The notes beneath the pieces were generated by a model. That model made no database searches and was not told where the DNA came from. It saw only the letters and a program-made list of their open reading frames with translations. A stretch of DNA of 64,000 bases, taken from W3P20-009 sp963620575. Its GTDB lineage: Bacteria; Bacteroidota; Bacteroidia; Bacteroidales; Marinilabiliaceae. Of the stretch, positions 7,765-16,284 are shown in pieces; positions within the stretch are counted from its first letter, which is position 1, and the number at the start of each line of letters is the position of its first letter. The stretch lies in the NCBI GenBank assembly GCA_963620575.1, contig CAVFBC010000010.1, forward strand, positions 1 to 64,000, in the 5' to 3' direction. The position numbers and the translations under genes were made by a program.

Positions 7765-9104
7765 TTACTCGCCATCGGGTTTGGTTGCGTCCTCTGCCAA
7801 GACTCCGATATTCTCCATCACTTGGAGTGCGGCCAAAGTGTTGATGCTTCCGTCTCCATTATAGAAATCAGAAAATTGCATTTGCTCAGTATTGTTTTTG
7901 CGGAAAATGGGTCCCTCAAAGTCCAAGTCGCGGAAAACGTCATACCACAGGTAGAAGATCACTTTGCTGACAAACTCATCAGCAGTTATTTCTTTGCCCA
8001 TGCCGCAGTTGACGAAGAAATAGCCAAGTTTCTTGTCTTCCGATTGTGTTTGCTCTCCGATTATGTTGTTTATCGTTNNNNNNNNNNGATGAAATCCCAC
8101 CAGTCGAATTTTAGCCCGTTAATATTTATTTTCCATCCTAAGCCTTGATTCGTGATGGGGATATATTTCCATTTCCAGCGACGTTTGAATGCGCTGTCAA
8201 TTGGGAAGAGGCTTTGGTCGGACGTGTTCATGGTTGCCCAAATGTGTAGGTTGCAAGGCAATGTGAGTACACGTCCGCTCTTTATGTCATCTATGGGCAG
8301 GCCGTCAATCGCAGGTATGTCTAAACTATTCATTGCCGATGAGATGAACTCACCGAGGTCTGCGTCCGGTATAATTGAATAGTTAGAGAACCCTGTGGTT
8401 GGATTGCGGTCGAGTAGCTGGAATAGGTCTCCGAAAATTTGGGCGCAATTACCTCTGTTTATCTCTTCTATAACAAGGAAGAATGGCTTTTGTAAGTTGC
8501 TCCATGCCCCTATGTAGGCTTGTGTAAATGCTTGTGGTGAAAAACTATAAGTCAAAGCCCCGCCCTTAGTCGTTGGCTTGTAGCTGCCCACGAACGAGGC
8601 GTAGTCGCTGTCTGGATGAAATGTTGTGCGTATACAACTGTTTTCTCCATAGGTGTTGACGGCTTCGTTGATTTGGTGTGACTTGCCTGTGCCTGGGGCT
8701 CCGTATGTTATCTGTTGCAAAGGAGCGTCAGACGTGAAGTTTTTATTTTCACAGGTTATGTGTGTCGTTTCTTTGAACAAGTCTCTGCAACGCCAAAATT
8801 TCAGAAACCAGGATATCGCGCTACTGCCAATCCTATGGTCTTTCTCATTGCTACTGATATAGATAGGGTTGCTTTGTAGCTCTTCAACGATTTTTTGTGC
8901 TTCGGATAGGCTGCCTATGGAGAATATGTCGAACGATGAAGTTCCTCTTTGTTCGGTGCAGATTCCGTTTATTCGGTTTGATAGCTTGTCGACGTATATT
9001 TTTGATGTTGTGTCACTAACTTCTTGTGACCTTAAAAAATTTATGAATTGTTCCTTGTTATTCATTAGAGATGTTTTGCGAAAAATGTGTTGTCGCTGCG
9101 TCAC
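7765..9104 (-). CDS. McrB-like GTPase subunit (R1.LlaJI type), split by an assembly gap
   Basis: One gene interrupted by 10 N at 8078-8087, which shifts the apparent frame. The N-terminal part (9104 down to the gap) has an uncharacterised specificity region (1-130), then an AAA+ GTPase domain of the McrB type: Walker A GAPGTGKS (135-142), a Walker B-like block FFLVIEEINRG, and MNTSDQSLFPIDSAFKRRW, the McrB-family signature. The part below the gap continues with the helical lid (INNIIGEQTQSEDKKLGYFFV, like the 'hQIGHSYF' element of McrB) and ends at 7765. McrB-type GTPases translocate or assemble on DNA to drive the partner nuclease. Met14 (9065) is an alternative start. The stop is 9 bases before the LlaJI-like start. 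Confidence 0.85.
8078..8087. other. Assembly gap (10 N) inside the McrB-like gene
   Basis: Protein similarity continues on both sides of the gap but in different frames given exactly 10 N, so the real gap length is probably not 10 and the gene need not be broken. Confidence 0.97.
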
Positions 9105-9129
9105 AACTTTCAGTTGTCGCGATTTAACG

Positions 9130-9239
9130 TCCCTTTGATTGCGACGGGTGATTTGTACGGGTGTTGGGCGGATTAATAAGGCTTAGACTGCTTAATGCAA
9201 ATATAATTAAATATCGTTTCCCCGTCGCAATCAAAGGGA
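9130..9239. promoter_or_regulatory. Divergent control region with perfect 19-bp inverted repeat
   Basis: The arm TCCCTTTGATTGCGACGGG (9130-9148) recurs as its exact reverse complement at 9221-9239, separated by 72 bases. The region separates the restriction genes (leftward) from the methyltransferase operon (rightward). A leftward TAnnTTTG box lies at 9198-9205, so the right arm would cover its -33 region and the left arm would lie about 45-60 bases downstream of the start site. This is the layout expected of an operator, or of a methylation-sensitive control element as reported for LlaJI. The binding protein is unknown. Confidence 0.7.
9198..9205 (-). promoter_or_regulatory. Probable -7 box for the leftward restriction genes
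   Basis: TATATTTG read on the minus strand fits the Bacteroidota TAnnTTTG element. A TTGC about 21 bases upstream (within the inverted-repeat arm) could be the -33 element. It would start transcription about 90 bases before the McrB-like gene. Confidence 0.45.
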
Positions 9240-9320
9240 TGTTTGTCTGCTTTGGCAGGGTCGGGATAATAGATTGGGAATGAGGCCTCTGTTCTGTGAT
9301 TTTCTCAGAGCGGTCTCTAT

Positions 9321-10634
9321 ATGTCCCACAAACCTCTAAAATTCATAGATCTTTTTGCTGGCCTCGGAGGTTTCCATTTGGCCTTGTCCTCTCTCGGTTG
9401 TGAGTGTGTTTTTGCGTCAGAACTGAAATCTGACTTGCGCTCACTTTACAATGTTAATTTCCCAGGTGTGGACGTTGGTGGTGATATCACAACAATAGCA
9501 GAATCTGACATTCCAAAGCATGATGTCCTTTGCGCAGGTTTCCCATGCCAGCCCTTTAGCCAAGCGGGGAAGCGCAAGGGGTTTAATGACGAGGGACGCG
9601 GTAACCTGTTCTATGAGATATGTAGAATCTTACGTTATCATAAGCCTGAGTTCATTATCCTCGAAAACGTGTCTAACCTTCTCGGTCATGATGGTGGCAA
9701 CACGTGGAGGACAATAAAGTCAGAGCTTGACAGTCTCTCTTATGATGTCTCTTGCGCTGTCTTGTCGCCGCACGAGTTCGGCATTCCGCAGCACCGTAAG
9801 AGGATTTACATTGTAGGCAGGCTGCTGTCACAAGGAGGATTGACAGGCTTCGCATTCCCGGAAAAGAATATGAGTTTCGTTTGCGACATCCGTAAAGTGT
9901 TGTCACGGAAGCCCAAAGACCCAGTGGAGCTGAGTCCTATGGTTAAGAGCCGCTTGGCGGTGTGGCAGGATTTTGTTGACGGTTGCGTCAAACATGGGCA
10001 GCAACTGCCTGGCTTTCCCATTTGGGCGATGGAGTTCGGGGCGACCTATGATTTCCACGATGTGGCACCCGCTTTCCAATCCCGAGACCAGTTGGCTGGC
10101 AAAAGGGGAAATCTTGGGGTGTTGGTGTCGGGTGACACTAAGGAGGATTGCCTCGCCATGCTGCCAGTGTATGCGCGGACTGCGTCAAGTCCGGTTTTCC
10201 CAAAGTGGAAGATACGTTACATCGAGGAGAACCGGTCTTTCTATCAGCGCAACAAAGAATGGCTTGACCTTTGGCTGCCACAAATTAAGGGATGGGACAA
10301 CAGCCACCAGAAATTTGAATGGAACTGCGGAAAGGCGACTCCGGTGATAAACGATAAGATAGTCCAATTCCGTGCGTCTGGCATACGTGTCAAGATGCCG
10401 ACTTTTGCGCCCGCCCTCAATCTTGTCGGGACCCAGACTCCCATCTTCCCTTGGCTAAACAGATATATGACAGTGGACGAGGCTGCGAAATTGCAGGGAA
10501 TGGAGGCATTGAACTTTAAAGGCGGAGATGTTGAACTCTCAAAGACTCGTGCCTTAGAGGCTCTTGGCAATGCAGTAAATGTCGAGGTCGTCCGTCGAAT
10601 CGCTACTAACCTTTTAACCCTTAGGCAGGAATGA
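9321..10634 (+). CDS. DNA cytosine-5 methyltransferase
   Basis: A complete C5 methyltransferase of 437 residues. Motif I FIDLFAGLGGFHLA (8-21) binds AdoMet; motif IV GFPCQPFS has the catalytic Cys76; ENVSNL is motif VI; PQHRKRIYIVG is motif VIII; RALEALGNAV near residue 415 is motif X. The region between motifs VIII and X (about 170-390) is the target-recognition part. It modifies host sites to protect them from the adjoining nucleases. Its TGA overlaps the ATG of the MORC-type gene (ATGA), so it is translationally coupled to that operon, while the LlaJI-like genes run the other way. Classical LlaJI has two methyltransferases; only this one is present. Confidence 0.95.
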   Translation: MSHKPLKFIDLFAGLGGFHLALSSLGCECVFASELKSDLRSLYNVNFPGVDVGGDITTIAESDIPKHDVLCAGFPCQPFSQAGKRKGFNDEGRGNLFYEICRILRYHKPEFIILENVSNLLGHDGGNTWRTIKSELDSLSYDVSCAVLSPHEFGIPQHRKRIYIVGRLLSQGGLTGFAFPEKNMSFVCDIRKVLSRKPKDPVELSPMVKSRLAVWQDFVDGCVKHGQQLPGFPIWAMEFGATYDFHDVAPAFQSRDQLAGKRGNLGVLVSGDTKEDCLAMLPVYARTASSPVFPKWKIRYIEENRSFYQRNKEWLDLWLPQIKGWDNSHQKFEWNCGKATPVINDKIVQFRASGIRVKMPTFAPALNLVGTQTPIFPWLNRYMTVDEAAKLQGMEALNFKGGDVELSKTRALEALGNAVNVEVVRRIATNLLTLRQE

Positions 10635-12157
10635 AAACCGAAACAATTTCTATAGCGACCAAGCCGCAAGTTTATGGTGTGTTCGTCTATATGAGAAACA
10701 CGCCGTATAATGCCTTTGCAGAGTATGTTGACAACAGTATCTCCAGTTTTGAGAAGCATGCCGATGTCCTTAAGGAGATAAACGAGGGTGGCAAGGTCAG
10801 AATTGATATAAAAATCAGTCAAGACGAGGTCGTGATTGAGGACAACGCCTTCGGCATAACCGAGGATGAGTATGCCCGAGCATTCGAGCTTGCTCAGCCT
10901 CCCTTAGACCCCTCTGGCCTTAACGAGTTCGGCATGGGCATGAAAATATCCTCTATTTGGCTGTCAAGACATTGGAAGGTGGAGTCGAAGGCTTTTGGCG
11001 AGGATGTCAAAAAGACTTTTGAGTTTGACTTGGAGGATGTATTGGAAAATGAGAGGACGCAAGCGGATGTCGGCATAGAAGAATGCCCTATGATAGATGA
11101 GCACTACACTCGCATTACCCTGACAAAACTGACGCGCAACTGCCCTACTTCAGCCAATTGGATTAAAGATATTGCCAATCGACTTGCCAGTATCTACTCT
11201 CGAAAGATAAATGGAGGAATCGCTGACATTTATGTCAATGATGAGAAGTTGTCATACACCCCTCTTAAGCCTCTCTGTGCCCCCTATTACAAGAATCCAG
11301 AGGGAAATACGGTCGAATGGAAGAAAGAAATTGATCTCTCCTTTGGAGAAAACATGTCGGTTCGTGGCTTCATCGGTGTACTGCAGAAAATGAAGTCAGG
11401 TGAGAATGGCTTTATGTTGTTCCGCAGAGGGCGGGCTATCGGGACAACCTCAGGGGATAAGTATCGCCCCAAAGAGTTATGTGGTCAGGAGGGTAGCCCT
11501 CAGTATAAAATGATATATGGAGAGTTAGACATAGAGGGCTTCGGCGTGACTTACTCTAAGGATCAGTTTTTGGGCGACGAGCAGTTTGCTGAAATGATTA
11601 AGGGGTTGGCTGATTTGATAAAGGCCGATGAGGAACTTGACATAATCGGGCAGGCTCAGAATTACAGGAAGGGAGAAGAGGGGTCTCAAACTCAGCGCTC
11701 TGAAAACATTAAGAAGCGGATGAAGAATCTGCTGGGGAAAGGAGGAAACAAGCATGAGGATGATAAGCAAGAAGACAAGGGTAAGAAGAAGGAGAAGGAG
11801 CCTGTTTCTAAAACTTCTCGCGGTAAGGAGGATAGTGCTACATACCACATGAATGTCAATGGTTGCGAGTATGATCTTGAGGTTGTGTTCTCGAATGAGA
11901 AGGAGGATGCTATAGTCCCACTTTTTTCTTTGAGAACGAAAGACGATAAGGCTCTTAAGCTAACTGTCTTTTTATGCCATAAGTTTTTTTCTCCTGAGTA
12001 TTACCCCAAAATGACGGATGTAGGGAATGCCGCACCCGTCATCGAGCTGCTTAAGTCCATAACGTATGCCTATGTAACTATGGTCAAGGGCGGGAAGCCC
12101 ACAGAAGCCGCAGATTTTGTCAACAAGATGAATTCTGTCATGTGCAACATTAACTGA
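10631..12157 (+). CDS. MORC/GHKL-type ATPase of a restriction-associated operon
   Basis: The N-terminal 200 residues are a GHKL (Hsp90/MutL-like) ATPase: motif N NAFAEYVDNS (Glu31, Asp34, Asn35), the Mg/adenine loop IEDNAFGI (Asp71), and the lid GLNEFGMGMK (96-105). A transducer-like domain follows, then a Lys/Glu-rich linker (about 365-400) and a C-terminal domain of ~100 residues. This matches the bacterial MORC-type ATPases encoded beside methyltransferases, Z1 proteins and PD-(D/E)XK nucleases. By analogy it should clamp or remodel DNA in an ATP-dependent way for restriction. The start overlaps the methyltransferase stop by four bases; the Z1 gene follows after 27 bases. Confidence 0.88.
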   Translation: MKTETISIATKPQVYGVFVYMRNTPYNAFAEYVDNSISSFEKHADVLKEINEGGKVRIDIKISQDEVVIEDNAFGITEDEYARAFELAQPPLDPSGLNEFGMGMKISSIWLSRHWKVESKAFGEDVKKTFEFDLEDVLENERTQADVGIEECPMIDEHYTRITLTKLTRNCPTSANWIKDIANRLASIYSRKINGGIADIYVNDEKLSYTPLKPLCAPYYKNPEGNTVEWKKEIDLSFGENMSVRGFIGVLQKMKSGENGFMLFRRGRAIGTTSGDKYRPKELCGQEGSPQYKMIYGELDIEGFGVTYSKDQFLGDEQFAEMIKGLADLIKADEELDIIGQAQNYRKGEEGSQTQRSENIKKRMKNLLGKGGNKHEDDKQEDKGKKKEKEPVSKTSRGKEDSATYHMNVNGCEYDLEVVFSNEKEDAIVPLFSLRTKDDKALKLTVFLCHKFFSPEYYPKMTDVGNAAPVIELLKSITYAYVTMVKGGKPTEAADFVNKMNSVMCNIN

Positions 12158-12184
12158 GCTCATTAGCAAAAATCCCCAAATGTC

Positions 12185-14386
12185 ATGGAAACAATCTCAA
12201 TCATTGAACCGGTAGGTGAAAAGGAAGATAACTGGTCTCCTGTTGTCGGGGAGAACACGACTGCCCTTTTGTCTAAGATAACTAATATCGACGATGCCGA
12301 AAAGGTAAGAATAAAAAACGAGGCTATCGAGATTCTCTCACACTGCCATAAACCAGGACGACGAGGTCGAATCACAAACATCGCCGTTGGCTATGTGCAG
12401 AGCGGAAAGACATTGTCTTTCACAATATTGTCCGCCCTTGCTGTTGACAATGGCTTCGCGATGATTATTTATCTTGCGGGGTCTAAGAATAATTTGCTTG
12501 CTCAGACACAGCAGAGGTTGAAGGAGGCTCTTCAGAATTTAAATTCGGGAGGAAGAGGAATCAGGTTTTTTGGCGAGCAGGAGTTTACTGCGCCGGGAAT
12601 TTCCACTATTTTGGGAAGAGAAAAAGGGGACTATGCCGCGCTTTTGCCAATCCTAAAGAACGCTAAGCATGTAGACAATGTCGTGAGTGTCATCTCGGAC
12701 AGCATAGTCTCTGGCCTTCTGGAGTCTAAATCAGTGCTCATAATTGATGACGAGGCGGATCAGGCAAGTCTCAATACATGTGCTCGCAAAAATTCCAGAG
12801 AGTGGGATAAGGATGAGCTTAGCGCAATATACAGCAGTATAAACAAACTGAAAGAGGCTCTGCCTTGTCATTCATATGTCCAGTACACTGCTACCCCTCA
12901 AGCTCCGCTGCTTATTGAGAGTCAAGATATCCTCTCGCCAAAATATTATACTGTCTTGACACCTGGCGGCGGTTATACTGGTGGCAAGTTCTTCTTGGGA
13001 GATGATGCCGGCTATGCGGTCGTTATCCCAGAAGACGAGATTTATAACAAGAAAACAAAGAACGTATTTGACGAGATCCCCCATTCGCTTGAAGATGCGC
13101 TACTTAAGTTTTTTGTGAGCGTTGCGGTTGTCGTGAAGTTGCAAAAGAGGATTGCGTTTCTTTCCATGATGGTTCACATTGATGGTCAAAGGGAGACAAA
13201 CATCAAATTTAAGGATTGGGTTGATTGTTGGATTGGCAAATGGCAGGGTGTACTCTCGAATTGCAAACCTGGCCAAGTGGGGTTCGAGGAAAATCGCGAG
13301 ATTGTGAGAACTGCGTACAAAGAGGTTGTTAACAAGATGGATGCGGGTAAGATTCCTCTTTTTGATGACGTTTGGCGTGAACTTGATCATGTGCTGATTG
13401 AGTGCAAGGCCTATTTAGTGCAGCCCGCTGATTCGAAGGGGAAAGGCCAAACTGAGATTCTGTGGAACGAGGCCCCTGCTCATGTGCTTGTAGGTGGGGA
13501 TATGCTCAATCGTGGTTTCACGGTCGAAAACCTCTCCATGACATATCTTCAGCGTTGCGGTAAGGCAACTAATAATGCGGATACACTTGAGCAGCGGGCG
13601 CGTTTCTTCGGTTACAAACTGAAGTACAGTGATGTGGTTCGCATATTCATGTCGCAAAAACTTATTAATCTTTTCAGAGACTATGTCCTTCATGAGGAGG
13701 ATTTTAGGAAAGCTATGTTGGATTGTAAGAGCCGTAAGGTTTGCGATTTAGCACGTGCGTTTCGCATGGATAATAAGTCGATGCGTCCAACTCGCACAAA
13801 TGTGCTGAGTCGCGACTTGTTTAAGATTAGGATGTCGGGGTGGCATCAAATGACGTCGACTGTCCAACTGGGGATGAACAAGGAGGTTGTCGAGTCCTTT
13901 TGCAAAAAAATATCAGGGTGGTCTGATTTCGATGATAATTCAAAGAGGAGGAATAATCTAAGTGCAATAGTGCCCATAAAAGATTTTTGTGATTTTTGGA
14001 GAGACTTTGAGTATGAGGATTATCCTAACAAAATGCGTAAGGTGTGTACAATTAACAGTCTCCTATATCTTCTCGAAAAGGGGGCTATGGAGAATGTGCA
14101 GGTAATTAAGATGTCAAACCTTGAGCCGAGTGAGCGTGGCCTCAATCCCAATGGGGATATAAAGAATCTCCAATCTGGTGCTTCGGGAAGTTTCCATGGC
14201 GACAAAAGCCTCAAGTCGGAAAATGAGGTTACTATTCAGATATATAACGTGAAAATAAAAAATCCGGGACATGCCAATCATGGTAAGTGTGTGTATAATC
14301 TTGCTGTCTACTATCCCGAGACGTTTGCGACGACATACATTTCCCTTGACGAGAGTGAGAATGATTTTTTGAGTGACGATTATTAA
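12185..14386 (+). CDS. Z1-domain superfamily II helicase-like ATPase
   Basis: A 733-residue protein with Walker A GYVQSGKT (69-76), a Walker B IIDDEAD (186-192) and the helicase-like YTATPQAPLL segment. The Z1 hallmark block lies around residues 440-475: HVLVGGDMLNRGFTVENL, the YLQR segment and DTLEQRARFFGY, where the RG and R-x-x-R-x-F-G-Y residues form the second RecA-like lobe. Z1 proteins are found with MORC-type ATPases and PD-(D/E)XK nucleases in restriction-like operons and are thought to move on DNA. The next gene begins 8 bases after the stop. Confidence 0.92.
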   Translation: METISIIEPVGEKEDNWSPVVGENTTALLSKITNIDDAEKVRIKNEAIEILSHCHKPGRRGRITNIAVGYVQSGKTLSFTILSALAVDNGFAMIIYLAGSKNNLLAQTQQRLKEALQNLNSGGRGIRFFGEQEFTAPGISTILGREKGDYAALLPILKNAKHVDNVVSVISDSIVSGLLESKSVLIIDDEADQASLNTCARKNSREWDKDELSAIYSSINKLKEALPCHSYVQYTATPQAPLLIESQDILSPKYYTVLTPGGGYTGGKFFLGDDAGYAVVIPEDEIYNKKTKNVFDEIPHSLEDALLKFFVSVAVVVKLQKRIAFLSMMVHIDGQRETNIKFKDWVDCWIGKWQGVLSNCKPGQVGFEENREIVRTAYKEVVNKMDAGKIPLFDDVWRELDHVLIECKAYLVQPADSKGKGQTEILWNEAPAHVLVGGDMLNRGFTVENLSMTYLQRCGKATNNADTLEQRARFFGYKLKYSDVVRIFMSQKLINLFRDYVLHEEDFRKAMLDCKSRKVCDLARAFRMDNKSMRPTRTNVLSRDLFKIRMSGWHQMTSTVQLGMNKEVVESFCKKISGWSDFDDNSKRRNNLSAIVPIKDFCDFWRDFEYEDYPNKMRKVCTINSLLYLLEKGAMENVQVIKMSNLEPSERGLNPNGDIKNLQSGASGSFHGDKSLKSENEVTIQIYNVKIKNPGHANHGKCVYNLAVYYPETFATTYISLDESENDFLSDDY

Positions 14387-14394
14387 CGGGCCTT

Positions 14395-15372
14395 ATGAAA
14401 GCAGATAACCTTTACGGACGTTTTTTGACTTTAGAGGGAGGTCCTGCATCTCCAGATGCGATCAATGTGCTTCCTTTTACTGACGGGTCTCCCCATCGGT
14501 TCGGAGTCTCATCCTGTGGAGAACCTGTTTTCTTTGTCTGCTGTGCTGACCATATGTCGGCGGCCTCTGTCCATCTGCGTCTGATAAATGTTGACTTTAA
14601 TGTGGAGTGTTGCCTCAATACAAATGGCATACTGACGCGGGGGCGGTTCTGTATAGTGCGTCTTTTGACTCGTCAAGCCGACCTCGTACGCCACTTTGTG
14701 GAGATTTTTGACTTATCTATAAGCTCTCTGCCCGAGAAACCAACAACGGAGCAGTTTGCCGCTGAGGTTGAAAATCTTGTGCTACTCTTTTCTGGTCTCG
14801 GCAGGTGTAGCCCGTCTGTCCTTCAGGGACTTTGGGCAGAGCTTTTTATCATTAGTAGGTCGTGCTCTCCATTGCGATTAGTTAGGGCATGGCATGTGAG
14901 CGCCAATGATCGATTCGACTTTAATGATGGGACAGACAAGATTGAAGTCAAGTCTTCGTCAAACAGCGGGAAGCGAATCCATTCTTTTGCGGTTGAGCAG
15001 TTAAACGCTGGCCAATCCTCTAATATATTGGTTGCGTCGGTGCCAGTGGTTGAGTGCGATACGGGGATTACTGTCCGAGACCTCGAGGTTTCTATTGTGA
15101 AAAGGTTGGATGATTTAGAGGCAAGAATAAAGCTTAAGTCCGTTATTCTCAAGGTTGTGGGCTTGCCAGAAGATTGTGATGCTTATAATGTAGGGTTTGA
15201 TTCTGCAGTGGCCAAAGATGGCTTGGCTTTCTTCGATAGTGTGGATATTCCTAAAATTGAGGTCTCTGACATTCCTTCTCAAGTGTTCAACGTGCATTTT
15301 TCTGTGGATCTTTCTGGCGTTAAGCCTGTTAGTCCCACGTCCATCAATTCTCTTCTATTTCATTGTCTTTGA
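14395..15372 (+). CDS. PD-(D/E)XK motif protein (DUF4420-like), nuclease of the MORC/Z1 system
   Basis: A 325-residue protein. The probable nuclease core is QGLWAELFII (Glu149) followed by RFDFNDG (Asp175) and KIEVKSSS (Glu184, Lys186), the order expected for DUF4420-type PD-(D/E)XK proteins. The N-terminal ~130 residues are a separate beta-rich region. In related operons this is the last enzymatic partner of the MORC and Z1 ATPases and is presumed to cut DNA. The TGA stop directly abuts the GTG/ATG starts of the next gene, so the two are probably co-translated. Confidence 0.88.
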   Translation: MKADNLYGRFLTLEGGPASPDAINVLPFTDGSPHRFGVSSCGEPVFFVCCADHMSAASVHLRLINVDFNVECCLNTNGILTRGRFCIVRLLTRQADLVRHFVEIFDLSISSLPEKPTTEQFAAEVENLVLLFSGLGRCSPSVLQGLWAELFIISRSCSPLRLVRAWHVSANDRFDFNDGTDKIEVKSSSNSGKRIHSFAVEQLNAGQSSNILVASVPVVECDTGITVRDLEVSIVKRLDDLEARIKLKSVILKVVGLPEDCDAYNVGFDSAVAKDGLAFFDSVDIPKIEVSDIPSQVFNVHFSVDLSGVKPVSPTSINSLLFHCL

Positions 15373-15378
15373 GTGTTT

Positions 15379-16188
15379 ATGGCGGCTAAATATAAGTTCA
15401 TAAGTGGAAAGCAGATTTTAAGCATTTTCGAGTCAAATCTTGATGTCAGGAAATATAAGTTCAGGAGGGAGAGGAACGGTGTGCGCCATTTTATTTATAA
15501 TGGCGTGAAATATGCTGTCTACGCCAAGAACATAAGTCATGGGGGCAAAGGATATGAATCATATGTGACAAGAATTCAACTCCCGCAAAATGAGGAATTT
15601 ACTAATTTAGAAGTTGATGAGGTTTTTATTCTGTTAGGCTACTGCTGCAATAGTGATGTCTTTGCTTGTTGGGATGTTAATGTGGTTCGTGAACGTCTCA
15701 ACCGTAAGAGTTATGTCTCTTTTTTCTGCCGTCACGATATATCATCAGTTCGTGAAGGTTCAATCACGGCCGATGAACTCAGTAATGGTTTTCGGTATTG
15801 TCTGTTCAAGTCTGTTGACTCAGTCTCGTTTATAGAAAGTATAGACTCTCTTTTCCCATCCACAGACAAGCCTACAGAAATTGTTTTTGATGATGACGAG
15901 CTACCTGTCGCTTGCGAGCCCCTTGACGCAGGTCGTGCAGTTGATGATATGCTACATCCTTCTGCCTGTAGCCCATTGTCTATTGAGCAAGATGATCCAA
16001 TTGCATATTTAAGAACTCTTGTGCGCCAATCAAAATATGTCCCAATTCAGATTATTTCAGAGGTTATGAATCGTTTTGGCGCTCAATACCCTCAGCGTAA
16101 TTTTCTGGATTGGAGTAAGATTGTTAATAAGGAGGTCGTTTATTGGAAGATTGCTGTCATCCTCTCCTCTTTCCCAAAAAAACCATAA
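15379..16188 (+). CDS. Unrecognised last gene of the methyltransferase/MORC/Z1 operon
   Basis: A 269-residue protein from the ATG at 15379 (a GTG at 15373 directly follows the previous stop). I do not recognise the family. The N-terminal half is rich in aromatic and basic residues and looks like a compact alpha/beta domain (about 1-120) with the segment DVFACWDVNVVRERLNRKSYVS, which recalls domains fused to some restriction enzymes. An acidic linker follows (about 165-200), then a helical C-terminus. Its last ten codons lie within the right-hand direct repeat, so the native C-terminus may have been replaced at that junction. A role in target recognition or restriction is inferred only from operon position. 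Confidence 0.7.
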   Translation: MAAKYKFISGKQILSIFESNLDVRKYKFRRERNGVRHFIYNGVKYAVYAKNISHGGKGYESYVTRIQLPQNEEFTNLEVDEVFILLGYCCNSDVFACWDVNVVRERLNRKSYVSFFCRHDISSVREGSITADELSNGFRYCLFKSVDSVSFIESIDSLFPSTDKPTEIVFDDDELPVACEPLDAGRAVDDMLHPSACSPLSIEQDDPIAYLRTLVRQSKYVPIQIISEVMNRFGAQYPQRNFLDWSKIVNKEVVYWKIAVILSSFPKKP

Positions 16189-16208
16189 AATCCCCCACAC
16201 CAATCGCC
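16159..16208. repeat. Right copy of ~50-bp direct repeat flanking the restriction cassette
   Basis: Same-orientation copy of 5534-5582, about 94% identical by eye. It begins inside the 3' end of the last cassette gene and runs past its stop toward the MATE gene. No integrase, transposase or terminal inverted repeat is visible nearby. Confidence 0.85.
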
Positions 16209-16284
16209 TTTAGGCCTATCTTCGCGTGATTTTTAAACCCCGAAGCCCGTCTTTTGTGAAAAGAGGCGGCGCAAACGTCTCGCG

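Noticed and set aside
5587..16188. DISARM or BREX system
   Set aside because: The DrmA/DrmB/DrmC or PglX/PglZ/BrxC proteins are absent; the gene set fits LlaJI plus MORC/Z1 instead.
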